Shown here one piece after another: positions 23,784 to 35,305 of a stretch of 64,000 bases of DNA. The stretch comes from Gnetum montanum (Eukaryota > Streptophyta > Gnetopsida > Gnetales > Gnetaceae), in contig MNCI01008022.1 in the NCBI GenBank assembly GCA_015680685.1, forward strand, positions 90,362 to 154,361, in the 5' to 3' direction. Position 1 is the stretch's first letter. Each line of letters starts with the position of its first letter. A program made the position numbers and the translations under genes. The notes under the pieces are model-generated. The model did no database searches. It was given only the letters and a program-made list of their open reading frames with translations, and had not been told where the DNA came from.

Positions 23784-26573
23784 TCATGTAGTTCCTGGTG
23801 GTGGTGGCTTCTCCATAGGTGCTTTCCCCTTGTCTTGTGCTCTAGGTCTTGGGACTTGATGGCATTGAAGTATGACCTAGAGTTTCTTCTCTTCGATTCA
23901 GGGGTCTTGCACCGTCCATGCTAATGTTCTGATGTTTGATGGAGTCGGCACTTCCCATGGGCAGGGTAGCTACGAAAACATTTGATTTGCCTTGACATAC
24001 CAAGCCGCAAACACCCATGGTTCCTCCTCGTAGGCTCTAGCTTTATCTCTGTATTCTTGGAAATCTGCAAGCCATCAAGCCAAATCTGTTGTGACACCTT
24101 TTTGTCCCTGGTAGCTTGCTTTAACCACCTTAAGTTCAGAATTTTCAATCTCCAATTTTTGTAATATCTTTTTGCGTTCTGCAAATTCTGTTTCATATTT
24201 GATGTAGGTGGTAGCTACCTGTTGCTCGAGCTCTGTTCTCAGGAACCTTGTTGTTAACATGGCAAGGTTGGCATACCGCAGGTTTGCCAACTCCATGTAT
24301 TCTGTAAGATCTTGGATTTGCAAGTCTCGATTATTAATTTCCACCTGGTGGGCAAATGCATATGTGTCCAATATGGCCTGTCAGTCAGTGTGTTGAGCAC
24401 TGATAGCGTTGATGTGAGCCTTGGCCATATGGATCTCCTTCTCAATGATCTGTTAGTACATCCCCACCTGGTCCCGAAAGTGTTCCTTTAGCTTTTCATG
24501 CCGTTTAGCCTCATTTTGCCACGCGCTTATTTTGATAGCCATCTTCTGGCAGATAGCACATACCTCCTCCATTGAGAGGTTTCGATTTTCCCTGGCTAAA
24601 CAATTCATGTCTTGGTTGACTTGGATGAATTGTTCTCGCAACTGGTGGAAGTGTTCTTCGAGAACATTCTTTTGCTTTTCCACAGAGGTCAACCGAAGGT
24701 TGTCAGCAACAAATTGCTTATTTTCCTCTTATAAGGCCTTGAGTGCCTTGGTATGCACATGAGTTTGCGCTTGTGCTGTAGAGGCATCCCAAACAACCTT
24801 CTCTTTTTCTTTTGCCACCTTCTTATTCTCCATTAGTAATTTGGTCAGTTGCTCAGTTTTGAAAGTGTCCAACTGGTCTATGGGAACAAATTGCAAGGGG
24901 TCCCGCTATGCTGCTTGTAGGGCCACGAGCCTTTCTTGCAATTTTTGCACCTCTACTTTAGCATGCTCGGCCCTCATCTCTATCAAGACCAGCCTTCCTT
25001 TGGTGGAAATGAGGTCTAATTGAATTGCCGTCACATCCTGAGTGATGCCAAACAGAGACGTCATTACTTGTCCTGTTTGTAGCTATCGATCAAGTTCATC
25101 CTCATGTTCTGTAGGAGTCATTGAGGTTCCGAACAAAGTTTGAGCATCCCATGCTTCTGTGAGATTTGTCGATGGCACAACAGGTACATTGAACGATTTT
25201 TTAATATGGTCTGCAACCACTTTTGCGGCTCCCGTTGCATCTTGGTGTTGCATGATCACCATTGGGGCTCCTTCACCAGTTTCTAATTGCACTTGAAAAG
25301 ATGCAACATTTCCTGAGATCTATTGTGACCAAGTGCTTTCCCCTCCTTCTATATGGATGGACACTTCACCCCTTGCACGATCCAAAGTAACTGTGGGCTG
25401 CATGGCATCATCGATGACGCGGAAGAGATTTGCATCATCACGACTTCCCCAACTGACCGTCTTAGTGATGGCCCTGAGATGCCTCATCGATGGTCTATAA
25501 TCTTATGGCGGCAGTGGTTGATCCTAGCCTATGCTGGGCCCTACTTCCTATTGTTGGCTAGGTCTTGTACTTGGAAGTTGGTTGGGTCTTGAAAGTTGAG
25601 TTGCAGTTGGCCCTACCGTCTATTCTTTCTCTTGTTCCGGACCCAACGTCTCACCAATGATTTTCCTTGCAACTGGTGGTTTTAACAATTCAGCATATGA
25701 AGCATTTTGGGCTTTTCGGAGGACATCATTAGTGTATCCTCTGATACTAGCATGTTGGCATAGCTTCCTGATAAGACAAGGGAAGGGTAATGCAAGCTTC
25801 CCTATCTTCTGTTCTTCAAACTACCTTAGGATCTCTGTAAAATATAGATGAGGCAGGTTAGCATTAACCTTTCCCATCAGCATTGCACACCCCCTTGCTG
25901 CATATGTTGAGATTCTTTTTAAGCCCTTCATGGGGAAGAGGTGATAAGTTCCAATTTTGAAATAGATCCTTTCTTCCGTCGTCAACTCTCCAAACGTCTT
26001 ATCCTTGCCATATGCCCTTTCCAACCAAACTCATCATGCATCGGGGTCTGAACGGGTGGATAACTGAGCAACCTTTGGCCCTGTATTTAGAAGGTTTAAT
26101 GCCTCTAAAATGGCTTGCACAGAAAAATTGACTGTCACACCACAAATGTTAACCGTGGTGCCTTGTTCTCTGTTGTGCCAAAATTGGTACATTTCCCCTA
26201 AGTACCAGGCACCGCTTTCAGAAAGGACAGGCCATAATGGGGATCCTTTGAGGTGATCCCTAATAGCTTCTAGAGAAAACTTTGAGAAAGAATCAAAATT
26301 TAATTCCACAATCACCGTAGTGAATGTGGACCTTTCGTGGATAGCCTGAACACAATCCTAGGGCAACGTGAGATGTTGTCCCTGTTCAGGCACTGTAGCA
26401 GCTCCTCTTTCTACTTGCCTTAATTATACAGTAGCAGGGTCTTCTTGGTGAATGCTAAATAACTGTTCTTCCTGCTCTGCATGTCGTCCAACAGGGACTT
26501 GTCCTTCACCTCTCCTAGGTCGTTTGCTCCCACCTTGAGTAGGACCTTCCTGTTGTCCACGTTTCGGGGCCAT
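23784..26573 (-). pseudogene. Second ORF (aORF) of element B: N-terminal globular domain plus long coiled coil
   Basis: One minus-strand frame of about 930 codons begins MAPKRGQQEGPTQGG, a basic, NLS-like start (SKRPRRGEG). It is interrupted only by about a dozen stops (mostly TAG/TAA where Gln or Trp is expected) and one frameshift near the end. Residues about 90-320 hold GSPLWPVLSESGAWYLGEMY, CGVTVNFSVQAILEALNLL and a LALPFPCLIRKLCQHASI-type helix. This pattern recalls the 'putative plant transposon protein' domain of Athila-like elements. From about residue 500 on, the chain is rich in Gln/Glu/Leu/Lys heptads (for example LREQFIQVNQDMNCLARENR), a long coiled coil. The tail is DKGKAPMEKPPPPPGTT and a stop. 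There are no introns. The role is unknown; DNA binding or particle function would be guesses. Confidence 0.6.
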
Positions 26574-28002
26574 CTGCAATCACACGGGGGTCAAGCATTA
26601 GTAAGGTTGTTTCTGAAGTTAAGTTATACCTTACTGCTTGCCTTAATTAATTTATTTTATCTCCCCGTGATGTTTCCCGAAAGATTATAATAGTGAGTCC
26701 TTTTTTACTTAGGTGGTTTCCAAATTTAGTTTCTCGGTGTACCTAAAGGGATGAAATTATTTTCAGCACAATTATCCTTAATGTTATAATTAATTACCCT
26801 TGATAATGTCCTTCGGGTGATGAAAAATTCCAAAAAAGTTATGCACTATTCGGCGTGTGTCCCTCCCCCATGACTAAGCTGAACACTCCAGGTTCAAGTA
26901 GGTTCACACAGAATGAAAATCGAAGGACCAGCGAGCGAGAGATAGGTGTGAAAGCAAGGGGCGTACAATCGCAAGTTGTAGAGAAAAAATGTGAAAAACT
27001 CCCCCATGTGAATAGTTGAAAATGATGGTAAGTGGTGCGGGGGGTCACGTATATATAGTTTGATGTCACATGATATTGCGTACACGATATTGCGGCCTAT
27101 TGATATTTAAGGCGCAATAGAATAAACCAAATTTTAGGATATGTTAGAAATTGACAATGGAAACTAAGGACATGTGGAAAAATGTTAAAGGGTTCCAGGG
27201 TAATTTAACTAGTTTTGAATGCACGAATAATTACGTGTGGGTGGAATTGATCAATAAGGCCTTGGGTGGTAAGGGAGAGAAAAAGGTCATGTGATGGTTC
27301 ATAGGAATGTTGGAGTTCAGAGGGATAGTAATAAGGGAAAGAACATTGTTGACAATATGCTGAGGGTAATAAACGGTGTGTGGAAGATGGGTGATAAGTG
27401 CAAATTACAAAAATTACGCAAGTGGGTCCTCCCCAAAGCAGGTTCCAACCTATAATGCCCTTGCGTAACCACACTTAAAAGTGCCCATGGGCACTCGAAG
27501 GGTTAAATGTAATCCACATTGGTTCCACAAAACACATACATGTAAGTATCACTGGAATGAGGTCAAAATTCTATGTTGCACAATACATGAGTTACAATTA
27601 CATGAACAGCGAGATGAGACAGGGTATAGAAGGGATTGTAGAGATTGGGACATGAGGTAATTGACCCAGGGCACAGTGAATCCTACGTGTAAAGCATGAT
27701 TAACATGTCATTAACCCATCATTCCACATTGTTCGTTAGATCTACAAGGATCTTAGTACAACCACGTTGCATGATAACTCACAAATGTCACCAACAAGAA
27801 TCTGTAAATCCCCTTGATGTCACACCCTAATCGTTCCTTCTTGGTCCATCCTTCTTCATTCTGGGTACAATGAGCATGAAATTAATTTTAAGTTTTAAGA
27901 ATGTCAAGAATATCACTGTACCCTTGACAAAACCTCTTATTTGTAGAGTGGATGAGTGGGTGTAATGGGCTCACTGTCTAAATAATTGATCACTCGAGAC
28001 TC
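26574..28002 (-). other. Element B spacer with a possible internal promoter
   Basis: This stretch between gag and the second ORF has no coding frame that fits its neighbours. On the minus strand at about 27100-27049 lie two GCAATATC motifs 14 bases apart, followed by TATATATA. This is the arrangement of the LTR promoter with the motif inverted. A short leader then runs to the aORF ATG at 26573. It may drive separate transcription of the second ORF. Confidence 0.4.
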
Positions 28003-28138
28003 NNNNNNNNNNNNNNNNNNNNNNNNNNNNNNNNNNNNNNNNNNNNNNNNNNNNNNNNNNNNNNNNNNNNNNNNNNNNNNNNNNNNNNNNNNNNNNNNNN
28101 NNNNNNNNNNNNNNNNNNNNNNNNNNNNNNNNNNNNNN
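28003..28138. other. Assembly gap (136 N)
   Basis: A run of 136 unknown bases lies inside element B, at the 3' end of gag. The true length may differ. Confidence 0.99.
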
Positions 28139-30033
28139 GAAACTCAGTCACACTTACCCCATTGGGGTTCACACACTTGTTTATAGTAAGCATAGTAGGG
28201 CAATTTATGAAATGTGGTTTCTGGATAAAGAGTTGACCCACTATGATATTTGGGACCGTTAGATGGTATGCAAGGATCAGGATGTCATCCTCCATGGCTG
28301 TATTCATTGGGCCGTATGGTTTTTGGAGTGTTAATTGGTGACCCTGATGAAGTTACACGAAGCATTGGGTTCAAAGAGAAGGGTGCACCATAGTGTTGGG
28401 CTTGTGCTGAGTTGGAGGATGCAGTGGCCTTGGAACTATGTTGTCCCTTCCTACAGTCATGTCTAAAGAAGGGACGCCTTCGATGTTGCTAAGGTCTCTC
28501 ACTGCTGTTGGCGATAGTAGCACAAGTAACATTCGTGGGTTGTTGCTATGGTGCAGGTACTTCAGGAATAGTTGGTGGTGATGTAGAAGGAGGGAAAGGA
28601 TGAGGATGTTGAAATTTAGGAGGAGTGTAAGGTACACAAGGTGGTGGTTGTGTTGAGGACATTGGTTGATAGTATTGGGGAGAATGATAATGTGGTGAGA
28701 TAGAGTATGTTGACCCAGTTTGGGAAACAGGATATTGGACTAGATAAGCATTTGGATTCGGATGATATGATGGGTGTCTCCAGTTTAGGGGTGGCTTCCC
28801 CCACGACTGGGATTGTTTCCACTGTGATCAAACACAGTATCTCTGTATGAACTCTTAGTGTAACGTGTTTCCCCAATGCTCATATAAATGTAACAAGATT
28901 GGGCATTGGCCCTTGGGGTGATCATACAGGAAAATGTTGCATTCATACATTTGATTGGTAGTTGAGCTCTTATTTTCTTCAACCCTTCTTTCCGATTGTC
29001 TAATGACATTTTGTCCTGCTTCTCGAGTTGTCAAAATTCTCTCTCCAATAATATTGATATATTCTCCACACTTTTCATGTATCCATTCCATCATCTTATT
29101 GATCTTTGCCTTGATTTCATATAATGGTTGTTGTATTGGCAAAGATGGTTCTTCCTCTTTGAGATGGGTTGATTTCTCCTTTTGATGATTATGGACCCTT
29201 GTTATGTTGAGGTTTTGGTCCTATTGATGTTTTTCAACACTCTCCCATTAGCCATTTCTCCTTCTTCTTTTCCTACCCGCTTAAGAAGCTCTTGGAATTG
29301 ATGGGTTCATAGTTCATATAGTTGACCTTGGGCATACATTCCTAGGGTCTCTCTTGTTTCATCACGAAGCCCATCAATGATATGGTACATTAGCCTTTCC
29401 TCGAAGAATTCATGGCCTAGACAGTTGTTTAACAATGCATAATATCTTTCTAAGGCCATGTCCAAGGGTTCATGTTGTGCTTGTTTTCACTCTTGGATTT
29501 GTTTCCTCAAGGCCGACACTCTTTGCATAGGTTTGATATCTTTTGTTAAAGAGTTCTACCATTGTTGGCCAATGTCATATTAATTTTGGTTTTAATGATC
29601 TATACCATACCTTTGCTTGGCCAACAAGTGTCACAGGAAAGAGCTTGAGTTTTTGCCATCCGTTATCAATGTTGTTCCATGCACATCCATCATAGAAGGC
29701 TTGTAAATGTTGTTGCGGATCTAAGTCATAGCCTCCTGAGAAATTGGGAAAGTTGTTTAAATTGAGCCTAGGTAGGTGGCTCTCTTTATGATGCCTACGG
29801 GAGATTCAAACGACCTCTTGTATTTGCGTTAGGCTTGTAGTGGCCAGTAGGGGTTCATTGTCATTGAGTAAGTTATGCTTTCGTTCGTTGGAACGATGTT
29901 GCCTTCGTTTATGTTTATAAGAAACTCCCACTTCAGGCTGCGTACTCCAATCTTCATTGTCATATAATTCGTTGGTTCTCCAATGAATTTCCTCACTAAG
30001 TGTGGCATTGTCGCAGTCTTGTAGGAGAGGCAT
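28139..30033 (-). pseudogene. gag-like ORF of element B
   Basis: The ATG at 30033 starts MPLLQDCDNATLSEEIHWRT. A frame with a few stops runs leftward. Next comes a gag-core stretch with WQKLKLFPVTLVGQAKVWYR (around 29640) and an ELFNKRYQTYAKS segment. A helical region follows (MMEWIHEKCGEYINIIGERI, about 29090). The C-terminal third is Pro/Gln/Tyr-rich. The stretch YDHPKGQCPILLHLYEHWG near 28900 is shared with the A gag (YDHPKDYYTIMLHLYEFG). No CCHC knuckle of the usual spacing is evident, and no protease is recognised. It matches the family of plant gypsy-like gags. Confidence 0.6.
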
Positions 30034-30156
30034 GGTTGTGAAATTGTGTGTGAATTTATATGTGACTTTTCGTAATTATTTCTTCTTCCTAAGAGATATA
30101 CCGTTAATTCCTATATACAACCTTGTATGATATAACTAAACTAGATAACTAGCACC

Positions 30157-30176
30157 GTCCCTGGCAACAACACCAA
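30157..30176 (-). other. Primer-binding site of element B (tRNA-Asp-like)
   Basis: TTGGTGTTGTTGCCAGGGAC abuts the inner end of the right LTR on the minus strand. It differs from the complement of the tRNA-Asp 3' end (TGGCGCCGTTGCCGGGGA) mainly by transitions. Confidence 0.7.
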
Positions 30177-30970
30177 TGATGAGTGACGAAGTACCCCTAC
30201 ACTTAGCCATATGAATACGAGCGTTTCACGCACGATCTAGTCAAAGTCCGTAGACAGGCTAGTTATGGCATCTAGACAGTTATTCTTAGGTCGCAGTTCA
30301 CTGTCTTCCCACCTAGACTAGTGTTAACTTTTGTCACATATGGTTTAGTCCAGAGTGAGGTGTATGATGTGTTCCTACACTAATGCTACTCCTGGAGATA
30401 ATGAAAAATATCTTTAATTAAGCTAAGAGGAAAAGGGAGAGAGAATCTAAACTAGCCTAAGTGCGATGAGCATCCATTCCTTAATCATCCGTACACATGT
30501 TGGACCTCATGTACAACTACCATTGGGATTACCAAGAGCATGGCCTAAGTACGCTACTGGGTTACTAAGTAGTCACACTTGAATGCTCGTGATTAAGTCA
30601 TACTCATTCCGCGTTTAATAGGAGTTTAGAGTAAGAGAGATATTAACTATGAAAGAAACAAATAACAACAAGAAATTAAATAATTAAACTAAGTGAATGC
30701 TGCAATGATGAAGTAATCTCGATCTTTATTTCTGGTCATGTGCATGTCCAAGTATGTCACACTTGAATAAGGATGTTGTACAATTACAAGCACCACACTG
30801 CGAGCATACACTGGGAGAGAAGGGTTGAGAGAGAAACTTAAATTTTACCACTCTAACTACTAACTCTGAAAAACTACCTATCGGATCTATCTACCTCTTA
30901 TTTATAGATGAGGAGACAGGCTACGATATCGCGTATGCAATATCGTGGCCAACAAAATGATAACTCATCA
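30177..30970 (-). repeat. 5' LTR of element B
   Basis: It starts TGATGAGTGACG and ends ATAACTCATCA, with an intact 8-base terminal inverted repeat. Its length equals that of the left copy. The TATA box (30899-30906) and paired GATATTGC-type motifs are conserved. Confidence 0.9.
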
Positions 30971-30975
30971 GTAGC

Positions 30976-33296
30976 CCATGCTTTTGATTATCCACACACT
31001 TGTTTTTCACATTTGTTGTGGGTTGGTATAGGGATTGTATTAATATTTTAAAATTTTGGCCCACAACTACACCCTTTATTATTATTAGTGATGCATGGAA
31101 TTGCTTGTCTCTCCACAGTGATAGGTTCATCTTCTACATCTTGCATTGAAGTGGTAATGGGTGTTGGCTCTTACATAGGATTAAGAGACATTGTTTTGGT
31201 GAGGAAGGGTGTTGCACTTGGTTGCCCTTGTGTTAGTTTTGATGAGCCAGTAGGTCTATGAGTTTTGTGCCCATGTGTGGAAACTGTCCTAAAGAAAGAA
31301 CATTTTTGAGATAGTGATTGAGATTAACTAACATGTATGTTTGCAACACAAGTGTCATTCTTTTGTTGATGTTGTGGTGTCAATCCTTCCTATGTTGTTG
31401 TTGGTAACATGTGATGGAGGAAAGTATGAGAATATTAAGGATGTAATAGAGGATAAGAGGTGCAAGATGGTGATCCCACAGGGGATGCTACAAGTTGATG
31501 ATATTCAGGAGAGTAATGGTAGTGATTCGAGGTAGAAGAAGTAGAACAATTTGGAGAAATAGTAGGTTGAACATAGTAGTTATATGGGTCCATCCAGTAA
31601 TAAAGGTATTGTTGGTTTGTTGATGACATTCCCCTCAATTGTGGATTTTGCCACTATAGTTGATAATAGTTTTGAGGTTGATAAGAAGTCCCACTAGAAT
31701 AGTATGGTTGGTTGTAGGACTATCTGTAATTACCTTGTGAGTAAGGTAATTTCCTAGGCATTAGCTTTTGTACAAACTCGGGATTCAAAGTAAAAGCCCC
31801 AAACTCATATAAATGTAACATAATTGTGTAATAGTCTTTTGGATGGTCATATTGGCAAATGTCACATTCATCATCCTCTTCTATGGTTGAGTCTATAGCC
31901 TCTTCCACTACAGTTATTTTTCCTTTTTGCCGATAAGTACTCCTACCTATTTCTTTGGTCTTTTTTCTCTTCTTATTTTGATCACTTGATTTTTTTTGCA
32001 TTACCCTCTCCTCTATGGTTTTCACATAAGTTGTGACTTTGTCATTAATCAACTCCCACATCTTATCTATACTTTCTTCAAGCTTAGTGATAGACTTTTT
32101 TATTTCTAAGGTTTGTTGTGAAATCACCTCATTAAGAGCTGCTTCTTTTTCCTCATCATAGATATGTATCCCTTTCTAGTGAATAGTTGATCCCTAGTTA
32201 TATTCCTCTACATTCTCTCATTTACATAGCTCTCCTTATTCTTTTGCCACCTGCTCAACTATCCTTTGTATCTTATGGGCTTTCAATTCAGATAATTAAC
32301 CTTGGGCATAAATCCGAAGGGTCTTTCTTGTTTGATTACAAAGCTCAACTATGATGTAGAAAAGCTACTCCTTTTGAGAGAAATCATGGCTTGGACATCT
32401 ATGTAGTAGTGAATAGTATCTATCCAAAGCTACATTCAAGGATTCATGTTTTTCTAGCTTTCATCCTTGGATTTTTTTTCTTAGATTGGACACTTTCACA
32501 TAAGTTTGGTATTTTTTGTTGAAGAGCTCCAACATTGTGGACCACTAATAGATTGAATCTAATTTCAATGATCTATACCAACTTTCACCTTCATCTATTA
32601 GTGTCCTAGGAAAGAGCTTAAGCTTTTGCCACTTATGTCTGATATTTTGCAAGGCACAGGCATCATTGAAGTCTTGTACATGATGTTGTGAATCAAAATT
32701 ATAACCTCCCCTAAATTTAGAAATGTTGTTCATATCAAGTCATTTGATGCAACTATCCCTTTGATGCCTTCGGGGTATTTGAAATTCCTTCGTGATCTGT
32801 GTCATGCCCCTAGCTAGTAAGGGTTCATCTACATCAGACATGTCATGGTGATAATCTCTATTATGCTCACTTTGATGTCCATCATCTTGCCCATGTGTTG
32901 TATTTCTATTTCCATGTTGATCCCTTAGTTGAGCCTTATTTCTATACCTACGTTCATCTTTGTCAGAACTAGATGTGGAAGAGGAAGAGGAAGATGGTGA
33001 ACTGGGAGAATCACCATGGTTGCTATATCTCCCCGTATGGTCCCTTGATTTATCTCTTCTAGGTTTGGAGGAGGTCATAGGCCTTGAGGCCCTCCCTATT
33101 CTAGGACTTACTCCATCTTCTCTAGGTTTTCCTATGTTAGTTGAATGTAGTCTTTGATTGTAGTAAGGTCTAAATGAGCACATGAAACCCTTGCTTGAGG
33201 TTGCTCACTCCAATTCTCTTTAGTATAGATTCTCTCATTTCTCTTATGAGTGTTCTCATCATATGATCCATTATTGGTCCTATGTGAAGAAGACAT
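30976..33296 (-). pseudogene. gag-like ORF of element A
   Basis: The ATG at 33296 starts MSSSHRTNNGSYDENTHKRN. After one frameshift the frame continues through a Ser/Arg/Asp-rich stretch (SPSSPSSSSSSTSSSDKDER) and the gag core HHVQDFNDACALQNIRHKWQ with LFPRTLIDEGESWYRSLKL. Next come ELFNKKYQTYVKVSN and a helical Lys/Glu region near 32000 (ITKLEESIDKMWELINDKV). Then comes CDICQYDHPKDYYTIMLHLY and a Tyr/Pro/Gln-rich tail. It ends near an NKCVDNQKHG motif, next to which B is inserted. Scattered stops make it inactive. Confidence 0.6.
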
Positions 33297-33306
33297 GTTT
33301 TTAACA

Positions 33307-34911
33307 TGTTAAACACCACCAAATTTGGGCCACTGGGTCTTGGCTACAAATTTGTCTAAGTGTCAAAACTGGCAAATTTTTTCTAAGTGTTGAGACTATG
33401 CTCCCATTGCTGGGACTACGCTTGAGAGCGTAATCAGTGTAGTTGACACTAATAGTCCAAATTTGCAAAATTTTTCTAAATATCAACAACAGTTGTAAAT
33501 TTTTCTAAGTGTCCTAACCATCCTCACCCTATTGAGACTACATTCCAAAGCATAGTCAACATTAAAATGACCAATTTTGCAAATTTTCCTAAGTGTTAAG
33601 CTAGAGGCTGTTGAGCATGATTGGGATGGAAGAAACAGTTTGACAAAATTTCTAACTCATGGCACTACGCTTCCTACTATTCTCTAGAGCGTAGTTAGCA
33701 TAGTTAGCACTAAGGATATCAATTTTGCAAGTTTTTTCTAAGTGTTTGGGCTACACTCTCCTTGCAAGGACTATGCTCTAGAGTGTAGTCAGCGTAGTCT
33801 ATTAAAATTGCCTCTAGATGCCTCTAGAACTCAACACTGGTCTTCATCTTAGCTTTGACATTCTTTTGGCAAGCAAGATCAACAATTTGCATTTCATTTG
33901 CACCTCCCATTTGCCCCTAAAATTATACCTACACTCAACACCACTTAGAAGAGTGGGCAGTATAGTCCCAAAGCGTAGTCTTCAAAATTGGACTATTTTG
34001 CATTATTTTTAGGTACATTGTGATTTGTTTGGCACATGCACATGCAGTCTTGGTACTATGGTCATAGTATAGCAGTTTCATAGGGCCCATTGGAGCACAC
34101 TAGCAGAACACCATTTGCTTCAATGGGAGCGTAGTTGGGGCTAGCATATTCCCAACTACCCCTCTACCACATGGTGCCCAATCCACAATTCATGCTAACT
34201 ATAACCCTATAAATACCCCAGCATTCCATGTTTTTGGGGTTGAAAAATTTGAAATAAGGTGGGCATTTTGGCATTTTGAAGTAATCACTTGACACAGAGC
34301 ACACTTAGCATTTCAAGTAGACATCATTGCACATCACCACAGCACCATTGTACACTGCCCAGCACACCGTACATCATTGCCGTTTGTAGGACACCATAGC
34401 AGCCAACCCGACAAGCTCAAACTTCATGGCGACATTAGTTCTTCACATCCATACACCTTGAGATTATGACTACGCTACCTACAATGCCTGTTTGTACATT
34501 ACATACCTTCTAAATTTTCTTTGCAACTAACTATGCTCCCCCCAGTTTTGGATGGTGCCTTTTTCTTTTGCTCACCTTCTGTGCATTTTTCACATTTTTT
34601 CTTACATTTTAGCATTCTACTCACATTTTTCATTATTTAAACACATATTCGCATGCTTGCACCTTTTTTTTTGCGTTTGAAATCTCTACTACACTCACAC
34701 TTGTGGGCACTGTAGATATCATAAAACATCACATTCCCCCTTTGACACTCATTTCGTCATAACACATGTAAGTCCTAGTTCAATTGATAAGACCATTTTG
34801 GGCACCTTGCATCTATTCTCAGCAGGCCCTCATGCAAAAGCAGGGTTAAGGCTATGCGACCGTGGACCTCTTAGAGTCCTGTTCCAGCCTCCGACATTTT
34901 CGATCCCTATA
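33307..34911 (+). repeat. 5' LTR of element C
   Basis: It begins TGTTAAACACCACC and ends near CCCTATA (CA mutated). It aligns with 50998-52555 over its whole length. The U3 region carries several imperfect palindromes of the form GACTACGCTC/GAGCGTAGTC, for example at 33769-33790. A TATAAATA box lies at about 34209-34216 (CTATAAATACCCC), giving a U3-R boundary near 34240. Confidence 0.85.
34208..34216 (+). promoter_or_regulatory. TATA box of the C LTR
   Basis: The sequence CCCTATAAATACC occurs here and again in the right LTR near 51885. Both precede the same conserved block (GGGGTTG.AAAATTTGAAA), as expected for the promoter of the element. Confidence 0.5.
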
Positions 34912-35305
34912 GTTTTCTAGCACTAGGAAGAGGGCCTTTGCCATTACCTTCTTCGTCCATCCCTTGGTTGTTGCCTTACGTGCTCTCTACACTCTATGTA
35001 AAGTGGTGTTCATCATCAGTTCCCCTAGAACCTTGCTTGACAACACTAGAGTATTTACACTAATCAAATTTTGGGTCTTCTACGAAGAGTAGCTGGCTCT
35101 AAGCGTAGTCCCAAAGTTAGCCATTTTTTAGCACATTTACACTTAGTCATTTTTCTCTACATTTCAGACTTAGCCATTTTTCTACATTCTTACACTTAGC
35201 CATCTTTTTCAACCATTTCATACTTACCTATTTTCCTGCATTTTAACACTTAGCCATTTTTCTTTCTCTTTTGCATCAGCAACCCTTTGCATTTCTTTTT
35301 TGCAC
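34912..35305 (+). other. Leader of element C
   Basis: This is untranslated sequence between the LTR and the gag ATG. No PBS could be assigned with confidence; the first bases (GTTTTCTAGCACTAGG) do not match the tRNA-Asp site used by A, B and D. Repeated 'acttagccattttt' words (35115-35260) form a short irregular repeat. Confidence 0.4.

Larger units (their letters stand above)
22797..30970 (-). mobile_element. LTR retrotransposon B, nested in A; gag plus aORF, no pol
   Basis: Two 794-base LTRs (22797-23590 and 30177-30970) bound a 6.6-kb interior. The five flanking bases are gtggc on the left and gtagc on the right, a target duplication with one transition. The PBS next to the right LTR and the purine tract GTGGGGGTAA next to the left LTR give minus orientation. 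The interior encodes gag from 30033 leftward and then a long second ORF from 26573 to 23784. No pol domain is seen, although the 136-base gap at 28003-28138 hides a little sequence. LTR copies agree at well over 90% by eye, with mostly transitions, so B looks younger than A and C. Confidence 0.88.

Noticed and set aside
27986-28307. ORFs running through the N gap
   Set aside because: They exist only because N was treated as open sequence.
32960-33157. Acidic plus-strand ORF (EEEEEDGELGE)
   Set aside because: It is the complement of the Ser/Arg-rich part of the A gag.
33302-33306. 5-bp target duplication for element C
   Set aside because: taaca on the left and atgtg on the right do not match, also not after small shifts of the LTR ends.
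34912-34935. Primer-binding site of element C
   Set aside because: I could not match the bases after the left LTR to the 3' end of a tRNA I know with confidence.
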